From the NCBI RefSeq assembly GCF_910594005.1, contig NC_057828.1, forward strand, positions 8,506,235 through 8,570,234: DNA of 64,000 nucleotides. The letters are read 5' to 3'. Below the pieces are notes generated by a model that made no database searches, had not been told where the DNA came from, and was given only the letters and a program-made list of their open reading frames with translations. The position numbers were made by a program, and so were the translations under genes. This stretch comes from Cervus elaphus. Lineage: Eukaryota > Chordata > Mammalia > Artiodactyla > Cervidae. Below, piece after piece: positions 33,518 to 46,999 of this stretch. The first letter of the stretch is position 1, and each line of letters begins with the position of its first letter.

Positions 33518-36220
33518 TGGTGTGGAGGCTGAGGCCAGACGGCTCCCGGAGACTGGGGTCTGCTGAAGACCTGGGCATGTCAGCTCCACTGGGGCTGGAG
33601 CAGGAAGCTCCGTGGGGCGTGGACATTCGGGGCCGCCCGAGTGAGCCTGGAAAAGCTGCCCCGCATTTCTTCCCTCATGCCTAATGGAAACGTCAGTCAC
33701 CCTGAAACGCTCGGCTTCCCTATGCCTGCAAACATTCCACAGCCTGAGCTGATGCGTTTTGATCATCTCTCTGCTGGGTTTGGCCCATGTTGGCCAATCC
33801 TGTTCTGTTTCAGCAGTTTAACATCTGACCAGTGACTGTCCCCCTGGCTGGATATTCTTTGCCTAATGTACAGATGCAGCGCTTCAGATTTAGTTGTTTC
33901 CACCAGAGAGGGCTGACCCGCACACCTTTTCTGTGCTATAAGAGCTGGGCTCTGCATCCAGTCCCGGTGCACAGGCTAGAGTGTAATAGGTCGTTTATTC
34001 CGTCACATCGGAAGCAAGAGGCAAATTCACCAGGTGGATGGAGGGTATCTGAGAAATCTAGTCCCCAAAAGATCTCTTCTGTGGCGATAGAAGAGCAGCA
34101 TCAGGAGCCACCTTTTCATCTAGAGAAATTGTTCTCGTTCCAGGCCCCTTGAGGGCAGGATCTGACTGCAAGACTCCCCGAAATGGGTGCCCTTCTTCTG
34201 AGTTCTGTTCTGGAGCAGTTGTGCTCTCTACCGATACTGATACTGTGTGCCTCTCGAAGTTTAAGAGGGCTGAAGTCATCTCTTTGGTGGTTAGGAATGC
34301 GGGATGGAGAGAAAAATAGGGTGCCATTTGGATCACCTGCAGAAGTAAATGAAGTTTCCTTGGGCATCACCTCTCCCAGGGAGTTGTTTCAGTGTCGAGA
34401 CAGGTGCAGGGAGACCTGCCCTTTAGTGAGGTCTGCTGCCGTGATACAGTAGCTAAGAAAGCTGTGGCTGTGACTTCAAGAGCATCTGGCCTTCTAATCC
34501 CTTCCTCTTGGCTAGTTGTCACCCTTGTAGTCTACTGGTCTCTCATGTAGAACCTTGGTTGCCCACTTCCCCACCTCAGTGCATTAATCGTGTGGTTTCC
34601 CTTGAAGATCAACCAAGTAATTATTCCCTAGATCAGTGATTGTCAGATGTACAAATATGTCTCTGTAGATGAGATTTTAATCTGCCGCTGTTCCTGAAAG
34701 AGGATATGGAAGTTCCCAAGGATACTATATCATACAAGCAAAATATTTTTTTTTTTTTGGTAAGAATAGTAGGTTTCTAGCTTTTAAAACTTTCCCCCCC
34801 TTTTCATTCAGATGGCCCACTTGCTGCGCAAGAGGGTGAGTAGCAAGAAAAGTAATGCAATACAGCTTTTCCCAAATGGTTCTTTAATACTGTGGATGAT
34901 ACAGGGCTCTGTTATCTAAGGTGTGATGTGCTGGGCTGCTGGCAGTTCAGCAACCAGCAACTAGGACCTTATTTTAATGCACAAGGCTGCCTTCAGAAAG
35001 GTCTCCTGACTCTGCTCTGTAGCAGGTAATTTTTATCTGTCTGCTCATAGCATGTTGTACTGTATGATTTTGTTCTGTGATGCAGATTTCTTTCTGCATC
35101 TAAATATATTGTCTTTTGATGATCTGATAATGTTATTTAGTTATTTATTCATCCACATAAGGTATTTTAAATCCCCATATTAATGTCTGCTTGTATGTAC
35201 CGTTATTGTGTTCAGTTTTTTTTTTTTGGTAGAAATTTAGGTAGTTTGAGTATTTAAGTTTAATGTCCATAGTATTACCTTAAATTAAAATTTCAGAATG
35301 TAGTATCTGTCTTCTGGAAAAGGATAATAAATATGTTAAGGCACAGTGGGTTTCTTTTGAATACTTTTTTTCCATTGATTTTTATTATAAGTATAAACCA
35401 AGAGATGCATTTCTCTGGAGAAAAGTTTATCTCCTGGATAAATAAAATCATGCTAAAATTTTTGAGTAATATGTATTGCTTTTGTAATAAGAAATATAAT
35501 AATTTATAATGAAAAAATACAGCTAAGTTTTAAAATCGCACACAGAGCAGGATAATATAGGGTATATAATACATACACAAAATAGTAACATCATGCAAAA
35601 TGTATTTGAAGCTAGCTTCTTTAAAATTATTCTCAAATTATTAGACTGTGTATATATTTCCAATTGGTTTTAATTGGCAACTCATTTGTCAAGTTCCATT
35701 AGCATTTCAAAATGATAGTGGGATCATTACTGCTATGCATTATCAACATTCTAGAGCTTTATTTATTAACTTTATGTAATGATTACCTTTGAATTGCCAT
35801 GCTATGTGTAAAACAAAGTCTCTGTCCTCTTTCTAGAGTTTATTATTGGAAAGGAAACAGTTAACAGCAGGTCTGTAATCCATACCTTCTTGCTGGGAAT
35901 GCCTTCCCCCTTATTAATGACCTTGACCAAGGCTATTTTTACATAACAGTTATATTTATGATAGCAAATATTAATGATAAAGGAACTTGGAACACTCTCT
36001 AGGGCCGTTAGCAATGATATAAATTGAAACGTTCATAATAACAGTAAAATTATAAATTCTATACACCCAAGAGCTCTGATAGCATTAAAATTGCTTACAA
36101 ATTCTCCTAGTTTGAGAGAAAGTGCTAAATATATATAGCTTTAGCAGTCTATCTGGAGGAGAAACAATGACAAGAGTGTCAAGGGTGTACTTCCCTTGGG
36201 AAACTCTCCTGAGTCCTCTT
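33518..36220 (+). other. possible 3'UTR of long PFKFB2 isoform, then unassigned DNA
   Basis: No coding signal beyond short open frames. An AATAAA lies at 35441-35446 and could end the long mRNA, but other sites exist. From about 34.6 kb the sequence is AT-rich with no repeat I can name. Confidence 0.3.
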
Positions 36221-36231
36221 GTGCTAGTGTT

Positions 36232-36418
36232 GGTCGCTCAGTCGTGTCCGACTCTTTGCGACCCCGTGGACTGTAGCCTGCCAGTCTCCTCTGTCCATGG
36301 GATTTCCCAGGCAAGGATACTGGAGTGGGTTGCCATTTCCTTCTCCAGCTGATCTTCCAGACCCAGGGGTCGAACCCGCATCTCCTGCATTGCAGGTGGA
36401 TTCTTAGAGCCAGGGAAG
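36232..36418 (-). mobile_element. Bov-tA SINE (antisense)
   Basis: GTCGCTCAGTCGTGTCCGAC through TTAGAGCCAGGGAAGCTC. Confidence 0.9.
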
Positions 36419-36419
36419 C

Positions 36420-37585
36420 TCTTTTGTAAGTGTCTCTTACTCAGCAATCAAGTCATTGTAGAGGGCTGGCAGTGTCCGTGATCATTCTTGTTTTACAAAC
36501 AGGTGAATGAACTCCCTTACTGAGTGGCTCACCTCAACATTGGTGGAGTTTTTGTCAAATTACAAGATTTGTGATGGTGAGGGCCCAATAAACACATAAC
36601 ATACTACTTTTTAAAATAGGTAGAAACGTCAGAGATTATCAGGATAAGAAAATGACTGATTGTAGAGTACTCCAGGTGTTGGGTAATGGTCATTGTTTGC
36701 TTTATTTCTGCAGCTGTAATGATTACATGTTTTGAATCTCTCCAGGTCTTCACTGGGGACTCACCATGAGGAGGGGCAGCGTTTGGTTCACTAGCTTGTC
36801 CTTGTTGGTGACGACCCTACTGGCACAACAACCTACAGTCATTGTCTAGATCATTTGACAACTTGATGAAAGCTAAGGAGTCTCTCCCCAGAAAAAGGTT
36901 CACACACATAAGTTGTGCATACTGTTTGGGGGTGGTCATGACCTCCCAAAACCTATTCTTGGACCTCAGAGTAGGAAACTAGGAAGTAGATGATAATTTC
37001 CACACATACTCATAACCCCATTTTCCTTTCTTTGACATAAAAAAAAGAGACATCTATTTGATATTAACTCATTTAAGCAGAGAACGGGAATATATGAAAT
37101 TCTGAAATGCTTACTTTTTAAAAAAACTGACCTTTGTGGAATTTGAATAGATTGTAATAAGATAACATTGCTGTTCATGGAAAGTAATATTTTCTTTTTC
37201 TTAAAAACTTCAAGAAACAAAGTCTTCTTTTATTTTCATTAAGCCAGTTGCATTTTGGGCAGAATAACTCCCTTCAGAACTCTCTTCTGAGTTCCCAAAG
37301 ACACTTAAGTACCCTTTTTGGTTGTCTCTGTGATACCTCACATTTGGAAACTAGGTTATATTCTATAGGTGAGTTTCTCCTTGCAATTAAGTGAAATAAT
37401 TTCAGAAGCATAGGTACCCTTGGAAAGAGCATTCCAGATCTAATGGGGCCTTGCCTCAAAAAGTGTAATGCCCTTCACCAAGCACCTAACCCGCTTTCAG
37501 GGAATAGCTTGTTTATCCATTTGGGTTTTCTTCATTAGTAATCCACTTATTTTATTGTTTTTCTTTTCTTTTTCCTTAATAGATA
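36420..37585. other. intergenic DNA, nothing recognised
   Basis: Only short open frames with no family resemblance. No named repeat seen. Confidence 0.5.
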
Positions 37586-37587
37586 TA

Positions 37588-37765
37588 CTTTTATTAAAGT
37601 ATAGTTGACTTACAATGTTTCAGGTGGACAGCAAGGTATTCAGTTGTACATGTATGTACACATATATTATTTTTCAGATTATTTTCCATGATAGGTTATT
37701 ACAAAATATTGACTAGTTCCCTGTGCTATACAGTAAATCTTTTTTGCTTGTTGTGTACTATTTTT
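37588..37765 (-). mobile_element. L1 3'-region fragment
   Basis: TTTTATTAAAGTATAGTTGA, TTACAATGTTTCAGGTGG and CCCTGTGCTATACAGTAAAT match the antisense 3' part of artiodactyl L1. Confidence 0.6.
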
Positions 37766-38044
37766 TTTTTAAATTAGAAATCTGGCATTCTATTCATCCT
37801 AAGTCAAATAAGTAGAATCAAAATGTCATAAATTTTTTAGCTAGGCAACAATTCAGATGTTTTCTAAAATATATATATTACACATACTATTTATATAAAT
37901 GTGTACAAATGTTTTTCTATTATGCTTGATAAAGGCTTGAGAAAGAAGAGATGGAGAAATTGGAAAACAAACTAAATGAAATGGGAACACTGAATATGAA
38001 AGAGAAAAAGTGAAACAAACTAAGTAAAAGATCATCATATAGTC

Positions 38045-38175
38045 CAGTTTTTAAACATGGCTGCTCATTAGAAACACATCTGAAGCTTTGGAGAAAAAAA
38101 GCAATAACTGGGCATTTGTAGTTTTCAAAAAATTCCAACATAATTCTGATATGCATCTGGATTTTAAAAAGTGAT
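38045..38175 (-). mobile_element. MER5-like fossil, diverged
   Basis: GGCTGCTCATTAGAAACAC, TCTGAAGCTTTGG and ATTTTAAAAAGTGATTATAG resemble MER5-type elements. Weak. Confidence 0.3.
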
Positions 38176-38339
38176 TATAGGTTTTTCTATTAAATGGTTC
38201 TTTGATGATAGAATTTTATTATTTTCTGTTGCAACCATGATACATTGGTATTAAATGAATAATAATTACATAATCACAATAGTAAAAGATGTTACGTACA
38301 GTTTGGGGAGTTGAGCAGAGTGGTGTGTTAAGTGGAAGT

Positions 38340-39930
38340 GCACACATGTGCATGTTTTCATCCACCCCGTCAGTCTGTGTTCTGTGGTTGGTGCATTTAA
38401 TCCATACACATTTAAGGTAATTATTGTTATGTATATTACCATTTTCTTAGTTGTTTTGAGTTTATTTTGTGCAGGTCTTTCCCTTCTTTTGTGCTTTCTG
38501 CCTCGAGAAGTTTCTTTAGCATTTGTTGTAAAGCTGGTTTGATGGTGCTGAAATCACCATTTTCAGCTACATCTCTTGAAATACGTTCTCAAGTCCTCTC
38601 TTTCTTCTCCTTCTGGGACACTTATAATGCAAATGTTGGTGTGTTTAATGTTGTCCCAGAGGTCTCCTAGGTTGTTTTCACTATTTTCAGTTCTTTTTTC
38701 CATATTCTGTTCTGCAGCTGTGATTTCCACCATTCTGTCCTCCGGGTCACTTATCTGTTCTTTTGCCTCAGTTATTCTGCTATTGATTCCTTCTAGTGTA
38801 TTATTCATCTCTGTTTGTTCTTTAGTTCTTCTAGGTCTTTGGTAAACACTTCTTGCACCTTTCCATTCTGTTTCTGAGCTCCTGGGTCATCTTCACTATC
38901 ATTATTCTGAATTTTTTTTCTAGAAAGTTGCACATCTCCAGTTCATTTAGTTGTTTTTCTGGGGCTTTATCTTGTGCCATCATCTAGGGGCATAACTCTC
39001 TGCTTTTTCATCCTGATTAATTTTCTGTAATGTGGTTTTTATTCCAGCCACTGTGGGATTATGGTTCTTCTTGCTTCTTTTGTCTGCTCTCTGGTGGATG
39101 AGGCTAAGAGGCTTGTGTACCTTCCTGATGGGAGAGACTGTGAGAAAAACTGGGTCTTGTTTTGGTGGTCAGGGCCTTGCTCAGTAAAGCTTTAATCCAA
39201 TTACCTGCTAATGGGTGGGGTTGTGCTCCCTCCCTGTTAATTGTTTGGCCTGGGGCGACCCAGCCCTGGGGTCTCCTGGGCCTTGTGGTAGGGCTAATGG
39301 TGACCTCCAAGAGGATTTACACCAAGGGGCATCTTCCAGGACTGCTGCCGCCAGTGACCACGTCCCTGAGGTGAGACCCCGCTTGACCCTCGGCTCCCCA
39401 GGAGACCCTCCAACACTATCAGGTAGATCTTGTTCAATCTCCTGGGGGGTGGGGTGGGTGGGAGTGGTCACCGCTCCTGTCCCCTGGGTCTTAGTGTGTG
39501 CAAGGTTTTGTTTGCGCCCTCCAAGAGTAAAGTCTCTGTTTCTCCCAGTCCTATGGAAGCCCTATAATCAAATCCTGCTGGCCTTCAAGGTCAGATTCCC
39601 TGGGGATTCCCAGTCCCTTTGCTGGAGCCCCAGGCTGGAAGCCTGATGTGGGGCTTAGAACCTTCACAACAGTGGGACAACTTCTTTGGTATTATTGTTC
39701 TCCAGTTTGTGGGTTGACCACCAGTGGGTATGGGATTTGATTTTATCATGATTGCACCCCTTCTAATGTCTTGTTGCGGTTTCTTCTTTGACTTTGGGTG
39801 TGGGGTGTCTTTCTTTGGTGGGTTCTAGCATCCTCCTGTCAATGGTTGTTTAATAGCTAGTTGCAACTTTTGTTCTCTCGCAGGAGAAGATGAGCACACA
39901 TCCTTCTACCCCACCATCTTGAACTGGAAG
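38340..39930 (-). mobile_element. L1 5' segment: 5'UTR and ORF1 N-terminal part
   Basis: The minus frame 38563-38808 reads NTLEGINSRITEAKEQ and later DLWDNIKHTNICII, the coiled-coil to RRM region of L1 ORF1p. Above it, to about 39930, lies GC-richer DNA that fits the L1 5'UTR and ends near AAGATGGTGGGGTAGAAG in the minus sense, typical of an L1 start. The element is broken on its 3' side, and ORF1 is incomplete. Confidence 0.7.
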
Positions 39931-40047
39931 CCACTTACCTTATTGTTTACAATCAGTTTTCCTTCGTAGGTTTTTTCTTTCACCCATTGCCTTTTTAGAA
40001 TTTATGCATGGGGTGGAAAACAGTCTCTGGGAACAATTTGGTGGTGG

Positions 40048-40246
40048 TGATTTAGTCACTAAGTTGTGTCCAACTCTGGCAAACCCTTAGAACCTGCCGG
40101 GCTTCTCTGTCCATGAGGTTTCCCAGGCAAGAATACTAGAGTGGATTGCCATTCCCTTCTGCAGAGGATCTTCCCAACCTAGGGATAGAACCCACACTTG
40201 CATTGCAGGCAGATTATTTACCAACTCAGCTACCAGGGAAACCCTG
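40048..40246 (-). mobile_element. Bov-tA SINE (antisense), older copy
   Basis: TTAGTCACTAAGTTGTGTCC through CAGCTACCAGGGAAACCC. Confidence 0.85.
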
Positions 40247-40702
40247 GGCACAATTTAGTAAAGTTTATTATAATTTTTTTTTCCCTCCAAATTTAAATTC
40301 TAGGTCATTTCACTCAAACACCAGTTGACCCTTGTTTTCTTGTATTCATCAGTATTTCAGATGAATATTTCAGTTGATTTTAACTGGTTTTAACTGAAGG
40401 TGTCACCAAATCCAAAATAATAACACCTTAACATATGCAGAAGGTTACCCTCACCTCCAGTGTCCTGGATTCTATCTCATAGTACAGTATAGCTACTCAA
40501 ACTGCCAGAATCATGTCTACATTCAGATTAGCAAAAAGGGAGCATAACTCCCTCTCATAGCTCATGGCTATATATGATTGCAAGTAGAGTGAATTGTATT
40601 TTTTTTTTTTAATTTCATGTGACCTTATGTCAGCTATAATTGGGGTCTAATTACTAAAGAAGAAAGATGGAATAGATTTTAGGAATGAATAACAATCTGC
40701 TT

Positions 40703-40904
40703 TGGGCTTCCTTGGTGGCTCAGTCAGTAAAGAATCTGCCTGCAATGAGGGAGACCTGGGTTCTGTCTCTGGGTTGTAAAGATCCCCTGGAAGAGGGCAT
40801 GGCAACCCACTCCAGTATTCTTGCCTGGAGGATCCCCAAGGACGGAGGAGCCTGTGGTCCATGGGGTTGCAAAGAGTCGGACACGACTGAGTGACTAAGC
40901 ACAG
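40703..40904 (+). mobile_element. Bov-tA SINE with 10-bp target duplication
   Basis: GGGCTTCCTTGGTGGCTCAG through CGACTGAGTGACTAAGCACA. CAATCTGCTT flanks it at 40693-40702 and 40905-40914. Confidence 0.9.
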
Positions 40905-40924
40905 CAATCTGCTTCAGTAGGTAA

Positions 40925-41920
40925 CAGGGACTTTGTAGCACATCTGAAGGGACAAAACAAGGTGAGCAGTAGTCTTTGAAGACTTATACTGCCATCACTA
41001 AAGGCACACTATTTGTCATTCATTGAGTGCATATCTGTCATGACTCACAAGCAAAGCTTATTCAACAGTGTTTCATGAACTGTTTGATTTTTAAAAATTT
41101 ATGTATTTTATTCTCATATCATTTGCATAAAGGATGCTTTACTGACCCAGGTTTTTCTTGGAGAGGCATTCAAGAAGTATCAGCTCAATAAACAAAAAAT
41201 AATTTGAAGCAATTTAGACATTTTCTGAATTGTCTTGACAAAGACCAAAGGGAATCCATTCATAACAGTGTAGACAAAAATCTTTTCCCAGTTCTCTTAA
41301 AATCTCTGTCACTCACAGACACCCATAGGGTGTGTTCCTCTTGTTTAGCTTCTCACAACTCTTCCCACAGCCTAGGCACTGAGGACTTTTGTTTTTCTAC
41401 ACCTTGACCCATACCTCCTGATCTCTTCCATTAATTATTGGCCACTGTCCGTTTGTAAATTAATCAAACCAGTATGAGTACAACTTCTGCACCTGATTTA
41501 TTACTCCAGTTCTTCAGAAAACAATATGGATTAGATCAAATTGTTCAACAGTCTGGAAGAGTCTGTTAATGCTCATTTATTAGTTTATTCAAACTTGGAC
41601 TCTCATCATAAAACATGTAATCCTTTATATGGAATTACAATATTCAATATACTTTGACAAGTTTTTTTTTTTTTTTAACTTATTGATCATAAAACCTGAC
41701 CTGAACTTTGTGAGGATATTTATAGCCTCTACATATCCTACTTAGTGTAAATATTTTTACATTTCATGGAGAAATATTAGGAAGACAATATTATAAGCAA
41801 TATAGTATCTTTCTAAAGTCTTAATCATTCTGAATCTGAAATAAGCCATTGAGATGAAGATTTATTTGCAATTATTTCCTTAATAATACTCTATTTTATA
41901 CCCATGCTTTTGTAGCAAAA
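40925..41920. other. intergenic DNA, nothing recognised
   Basis: AT-rich. Only short open frames without family resemblance. Confidence 0.5.
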
Positions 41921-44645
41921 CTTCTACACTTCTGAAACTCTTTCAAAAAATTGCAGAGGAAGGAACACTTCCAAATTCATTCTACGAGGCCATCATCACC
42001 CTGATACCAAAACCAGACAAAGACAACACAAGAAAGAAAAACAGGTCAATATCACTAATGAACATAGATGCAAAAATCCTCAACAAAATTTTAGCAAACA
42101 GAATTCAGCAACATATCAAAAAGCTCATACACCTTGATGAAGTTGGGTTTATTCCAGGGATGCAAGGATTCTTCAATATACAAAAGTCAATCAATGTGAT
42201 ATACCATATTAACAAATTGAAAGATAAAAACCATATGATCATCTCAGTAGATGCAGAAAAAGCTTTTGACAAAATTCAGCACCCATTTATGATTAAAATG
42301 CCTCAAAAAATGGGCATAGAAGGAACCTACCTCAACATAGTAAAGACCATATATGATAAGCCTACAGCAAACATTATTCTCACTGGTGAAAAACTGAAAG
42401 CATTCCCCTAAGTCAGGAACAAGACAAGGATGTCCACTCTCACCATTATTATTCAACATAATTCTGGAAGTCCTAGCTACAGCAATCAGAGAAGAAAAAG
42501 AAATAAAAGGAATCCAGATCATAAAAGAAGTAAAACTCTCACTGTTTGCAGATGACATGATACTGTACATAGAAAACCCTAAAGATAGTATCAGAAAATT
42601 ACTAGAGCTAATCAGTGAACTTAGCAAACTTGCAGGATACAAAATCAGCACACAGAAATCACTTGCATCTCTATATACTAACAATGAAAAATCAGAAAGA
42701 GCAATTAAGGAATCAATCCCATTCACCATTGCAACCAAAAGAATTAAATATCTAGGAATAAACTTACCTAAGGAGATGAAAGATATGTACACAGAAAATT
42801 AAAAGACACTAATAAAAGAAATCAAATATGACATAAACAGATATTCCATGTTCCTGGGTAGGAAGAATCAATATGGTGAAAATGACTATACTACCAAATG
42901 CAATCTACAGATTCAATGTAATCCCTATCAAATTACCAATGGCATTTTCCACAGAACTAGAACAAAAAACTTCACAATTCATATGGGAATACAAAAGGCC
43001 CCTATTAGCCAAAGCAGTCTTGAAAAAGAAGAATGGAGCTGGAAGAATCAACCTGCCTGACTTCAGGTTATACTACAAAGATACAGTCATCAAGACAGTA
43101 TGGTACTGGCACAAAAACAGAAGCAAAGACCAATGGAACAAGACAGAAAGCCCAGAAATAAACCCACGCACCTATGGGTACTTTATTTTTAACAAAGGAG
43201 GCAAGAATATACAATGGGGCCAAGACAGCCTCTTCAATAAATAGTGCTGGGAAAACTGGGCAGCTACATGTAAAAGAATGAAATTAGAACACTGCCTAAC
43301 ACCATACACAAAGATGAACTCAAAATGGATTAAGGACCTAAATATAAGATCAGAAACTGTAAAACTGTTAGAGGAAAACATAGGCAGAACACTCGATGAC
43401 ATAAAGCAAGATCCTCTATGACCCACCTCCTAGAGTAATGGAAATAAAAACAAAAATAAACAAGTGGGACCTGATTAAACTTAAAAGCTTTTACACAGCA
43501 AAGGAAACTATAAGCAAGGTGAAAAGACAACCCTCAGAATGGGAGAAAATAATAGCAAATGAAGCAACTGACAAAGGATTAAGTTCCAAAATATACAAGC
43601 AGCTCATACAACTCAATACTAGAAAAACAAACAATCCAATCAAAAAGTGGGGAAAAGACCTAAACAGACATTTCTTGAAAGAAGACATACAGATGGCTAA
43701 CAAACACATGAAAAGATGCTCAACACCGCTCATTATTAGAGAAATGCAAATCAAAACTACAATGAGATATTTCACCTCACATTGGTCAGAATGGCCATCA
43801 TCAAAAAGTCTACAAACCATAAATGCTAGAGAGGGTGTGGAGAAAAGGGAACACTCTTGCACTGTTGGTGGGAATGTAAATTGATACAGCCACTATGGAA
43901 GATGGTATGGAGATCCATTAAGAAACTAGGAGTAAAATCACCATATGACCCAGTAATCCCACTCCTAGGCATATGCCCTGAGGAAACCAAAATTGAAAGA
44001 CACATGTATCCCATTGTTCATTTCAGCACTATTTACAATAGCTAGAACATGGAAGCAACCTAGATGAATCGACAGATAAATGGATAAAAAAGTTGTAGTA
44101 CATATACACAATGGAACATTACTCAGCCATAAAAAGAAACACATTTGAGTCAGTTCTAACACATTTTGAGTCAGTTTCAAAAGAAACACATTTGAGTCAG
44201 AGGTGGATGAACCGAGAACCTATTATACAGCGTGAAGTTTGTAAGAAAGAGAAAGATAAATTCCGTATTCTAACACATATATGCGGAATCTAGAAAAATG
44301 GTACTGAAGAATTTATTTACAGGGCAGCAATGGAGAAAGAGACATAGAGAATAGACTTATGGACATGGGGAGAGGGGAGGAGAGGGTGAGATGTATGGAG
44401 AGAGTAACATGGAAACTTACATTACCATATGTACAATAGATAGCCAATGGGAATTTGCTGTATGTCTCAGGAAACTCAAACAGGGGCTCTGTGTCAACCT
44501 AGAGGGATAAGATGGGGAGGGAGATGGGAGGGAGTTTCAAAAGGGAGGGGATATATGTATACCTATGGCTGATTTATGTTGGGGGTTTGATGAAAACAGC
44601 AAAATTCTGTAAAGCAATTATCCTTCAATAAAAAATAAATTAATT
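41921..44645 (+). mobile_element. 5'-truncated L1 (ORF2 C-terminal half and 3'UTR)
   Basis: Frames 42058-42411, 42557-42802, 42873-43244 and 43438-43884 read as L1 ORF2p: AEKAFDKIQHPFMIK of the reverse transcriptase, the FADDMILYIENP catalytic motif (about 42548), then WYWHKNRSKDQWN and MEIKTKINKWDLIKLKSFYT of the C-terminal part. Stops and shifts separate the frames, so it is dead. The 3'UTR ends AATAAAAAATAAATTAATTT near 44645. About 2.7 kb of a full element of about 6-8 kb. Confidence 0.9.
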
Positions 44646-44646
44646 T

Positions 44647-45380
44647 AAAAAATTACTGAAAACTTGGAACTAGGGGAAAAGAAATCAATGGAGACATTTT
44701 CTAATGGCTTACTGAGTATTCTCTAGCAGACAATCTCTAGCAATTATTGATTCCATAGTGCATGTAATTTTGATTGCCTTTTTTTTTTTAATTAGGCTTT
44801 TTTTTTACAACTCTCTATAAGAGTAGAGTTAATTTGTAGAAAATGGATGGGAGTGAAAATGATTCCTTTCAGAGAACTATACAAGTGATTCCTGATCACA
44901 GAAAACAAATGAATTTTGTCCAATAGAGATTCAGCTAATTGCCATCAGTTAGAAAAGCTGATTTCAAATATTACAATTTGCTGCTCAGCATATTAACCAG
45001 TTTTGCCTCTAGCAGAAAAGTCATTTTAGAATGCCTTTGACTGACAGACTATATATTTCATAACTCTGTTCCTCAAATTCTTTAAATTAGTTGTAGTATC
45101 TTAATAATTCCTTCATTAATTAATGAATCAAATAAAATCTTTGACACATGTTCATTTTATAATTACATGAATGCCATGTATTAATTTTTTGAAAATTATA
45201 CTTTAAAAGATACTTGCACTATAAGATCTCACATATTAGTTGACCAAAGATATGGAAACACCATACAAGCTGATTATCATATAATCAATGATAAGTTATC
45301 AGTATGGATTCGAGGAGCTGTGGTAGAGTTTCTGGGTGACTGTTCTTTTTATTTACCCTGCATTGCTTTTACTTCATTTA
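44647..45380. other. intergenic DNA, nothing recognised
   Basis: AT-rich unique-looking sequence with no ORF or repeat I can name. Confidence 0.5.
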
Positions 45381-45389
45381 GCAGCTGAT

Positions 45390-45870
45390 TCTACTTTGAA
45401 GCAATGCAGAGGAAGGGATTGCAAACACAGATGAGGCACCACTCCTGTTCTAGAGTTGTTGACAGTTGTTAAAGAGAGAAACACAGGTCCCAAATGGCGT
45501 CATCTCTGCTAATGTCCTGATGCCAAACCTAGATTTAATACTTGACCTAATTGCAATTTTGACCTTCCCCAGGAATATAATCATAATCGGACCACTCTGG
45601 AATTTTCTGGTCAGTACAATTGAGATAAACTGTAAGATTACATTCTCATCATTTCCCCAAAAGAAGGTGACCAACCCTGAAACAATTATTCCTTTTCTTT
45701 TGTTAATAATTTCCTTGCCCCACTCTCCTGTAAGAAAACCCTGCATTTTGTACAGCTCCTCAGAGGGCCCTTCTGTTTACTAGATGGTGTGTTGCCTCAT
45801 TCATGATTTGCTGGATAAAACCAACTAGGTTTTGAAATTTACTCAGGTGAATTTTGTTTTTTAACAGTCT
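45390..45870 (+). mobile_element. LTR-like remnant (ancient endogenous retroviral type)
   Basis: The tail CCTGTAAGAAAACCCTGC, TTCTGTTTACTAGATGG, GGATAAAACCAACTAGG and TCAGGTGAATTTTGTT resembles the 3' part of old ERVL-class LTRs. Open frames exist on both strands (45466-45783 plus, 45450-45746 minus), but neither resembles a known protein. Family not identified. Confidence 0.35.
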
Positions 45871-46139
45871 AGTGTGGGAGAAAAGCATTAATAAGTCATT
45901 AACAAAGTATGATAATGGGTGGGGATGAGAATCACATTTGAGACTTTACTGTATCTTTATGCTTTATATTTATTATGATGTTTTATATTATTTTATTTAA
46001 ACCTAAAATTTTGAGTAATTTTATCCCAGTTTTATAATTGGTGCACAGACAACCAGTTAATGGCTGTAATCATCATGAACAAGAAACCATGGGAAACCAA
46101 AAGCAAATTTACATGCTTTCATTCCTAAGACCAAAGCGT

Positions 46140-46344
46140 TCCCCTCATCTCTCAGTTCATTTGGTTGACTCTGGACTCAGGTCAAATCCTGCTCTGAAGA
46201 GCATGGAATGGGAAACTGGGTGCAGACCTGGCAAACGAGGACTCTGTTGTTGCTGCAGGACTCTGGAGCCCTCCTCAAGCTTGGAATCCACCAGGACACG
46301 CTCCTTTCTGGGAAGCAATACGGTCTGGAGGCTGTCAGAGACAG
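46140..46344 (+). other. C4BPB: possible noncoding first exon of C4BPB
   Basis: A strong donor (GACAG before GTAAGG) lies at 46345, about 600 bases upstream of the signal-peptide exon. Human C4BPB has noncoding 5' exons. The start is unknown and the assignment is weak. Confidence 0.25.
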
Positions 46345-46801
46345 GTAAGGTTAGTTGACTTCCTTGAGCTTTCGGGCTTCAGTGTTGCTTGAAGCCTTAG
46401 GATACCTGGTATTTGAGGAGGGAGGGTGGGTGGTAGCACCCAGAGTTAGGTTGTACTTGGGAAATCACCAGGAGTGCACTTCTCCTCTCACTTCCCCACC
46501 TCCACCCACTATGCTGGAGAGAGCTGCACAAGGCGGACTGCAAACACTGGCAAATATTGACAGAAGTGAAGGTCACAGTAAGACCTTTCAGCCTGAATCT
46601 GTTGAGGAATGATTGGCTTGCAGTTCAAAGGGACTGGTCAACTGGATTTGCATAAACAACACAGGCCATTTCTGAAACTGAGTTTTAAAACTAGCAATTC
46701 TTTTTATCACCTCCTTGTGTCTTTGGAAAATCTCTCCTTGTACCAACTTCCTTACAGCTATTCTTATTTCCTATCATAGAATTTTTTTTTTTTTCCTTCA
46801 G

Positions 46802-46999
46802 GGAATAAAAAACCAATACAACCCTGTCTCTAGGAAGGAGTGAGTGATCTGATCTCAAGTGGTGTGAGAAGACCTATTTTGATCCAAACCAGGGTCTTAG
46901 GCTGGGTTATTTCCAACCCTGGTCAAACAATTGATCATAAGATGTTTTTTTGGCTTATGTGCTATCTTGTGGATGTGTGGCTGATTTCTGCCTCAGATG
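46802..46999 (+). CDS. C4BPB: C4BPB signal-peptide exon
   Basis: A likely exon begins after TTTTTCCTTCAG (46801), with 5'UTR to 46941. The ATG at 46942 starts MFFWLMCYLVDVWLISASD, a hydrophobic secretion signal very like the human one (MFFWCAC...). The donor is TCAGATG before GTATGT, phase 1. Confidence 0.88.

Noticed and set aside
38340..44645. Twin-primed (inverted) single L1 insertion made of the minus 5' part and the plus 3' part.
   Set aside because: The two parts are about 2 kb apart with unique DNA and two SINEs between, and no shared target duplication is visible. Two separate insertions are simpler.
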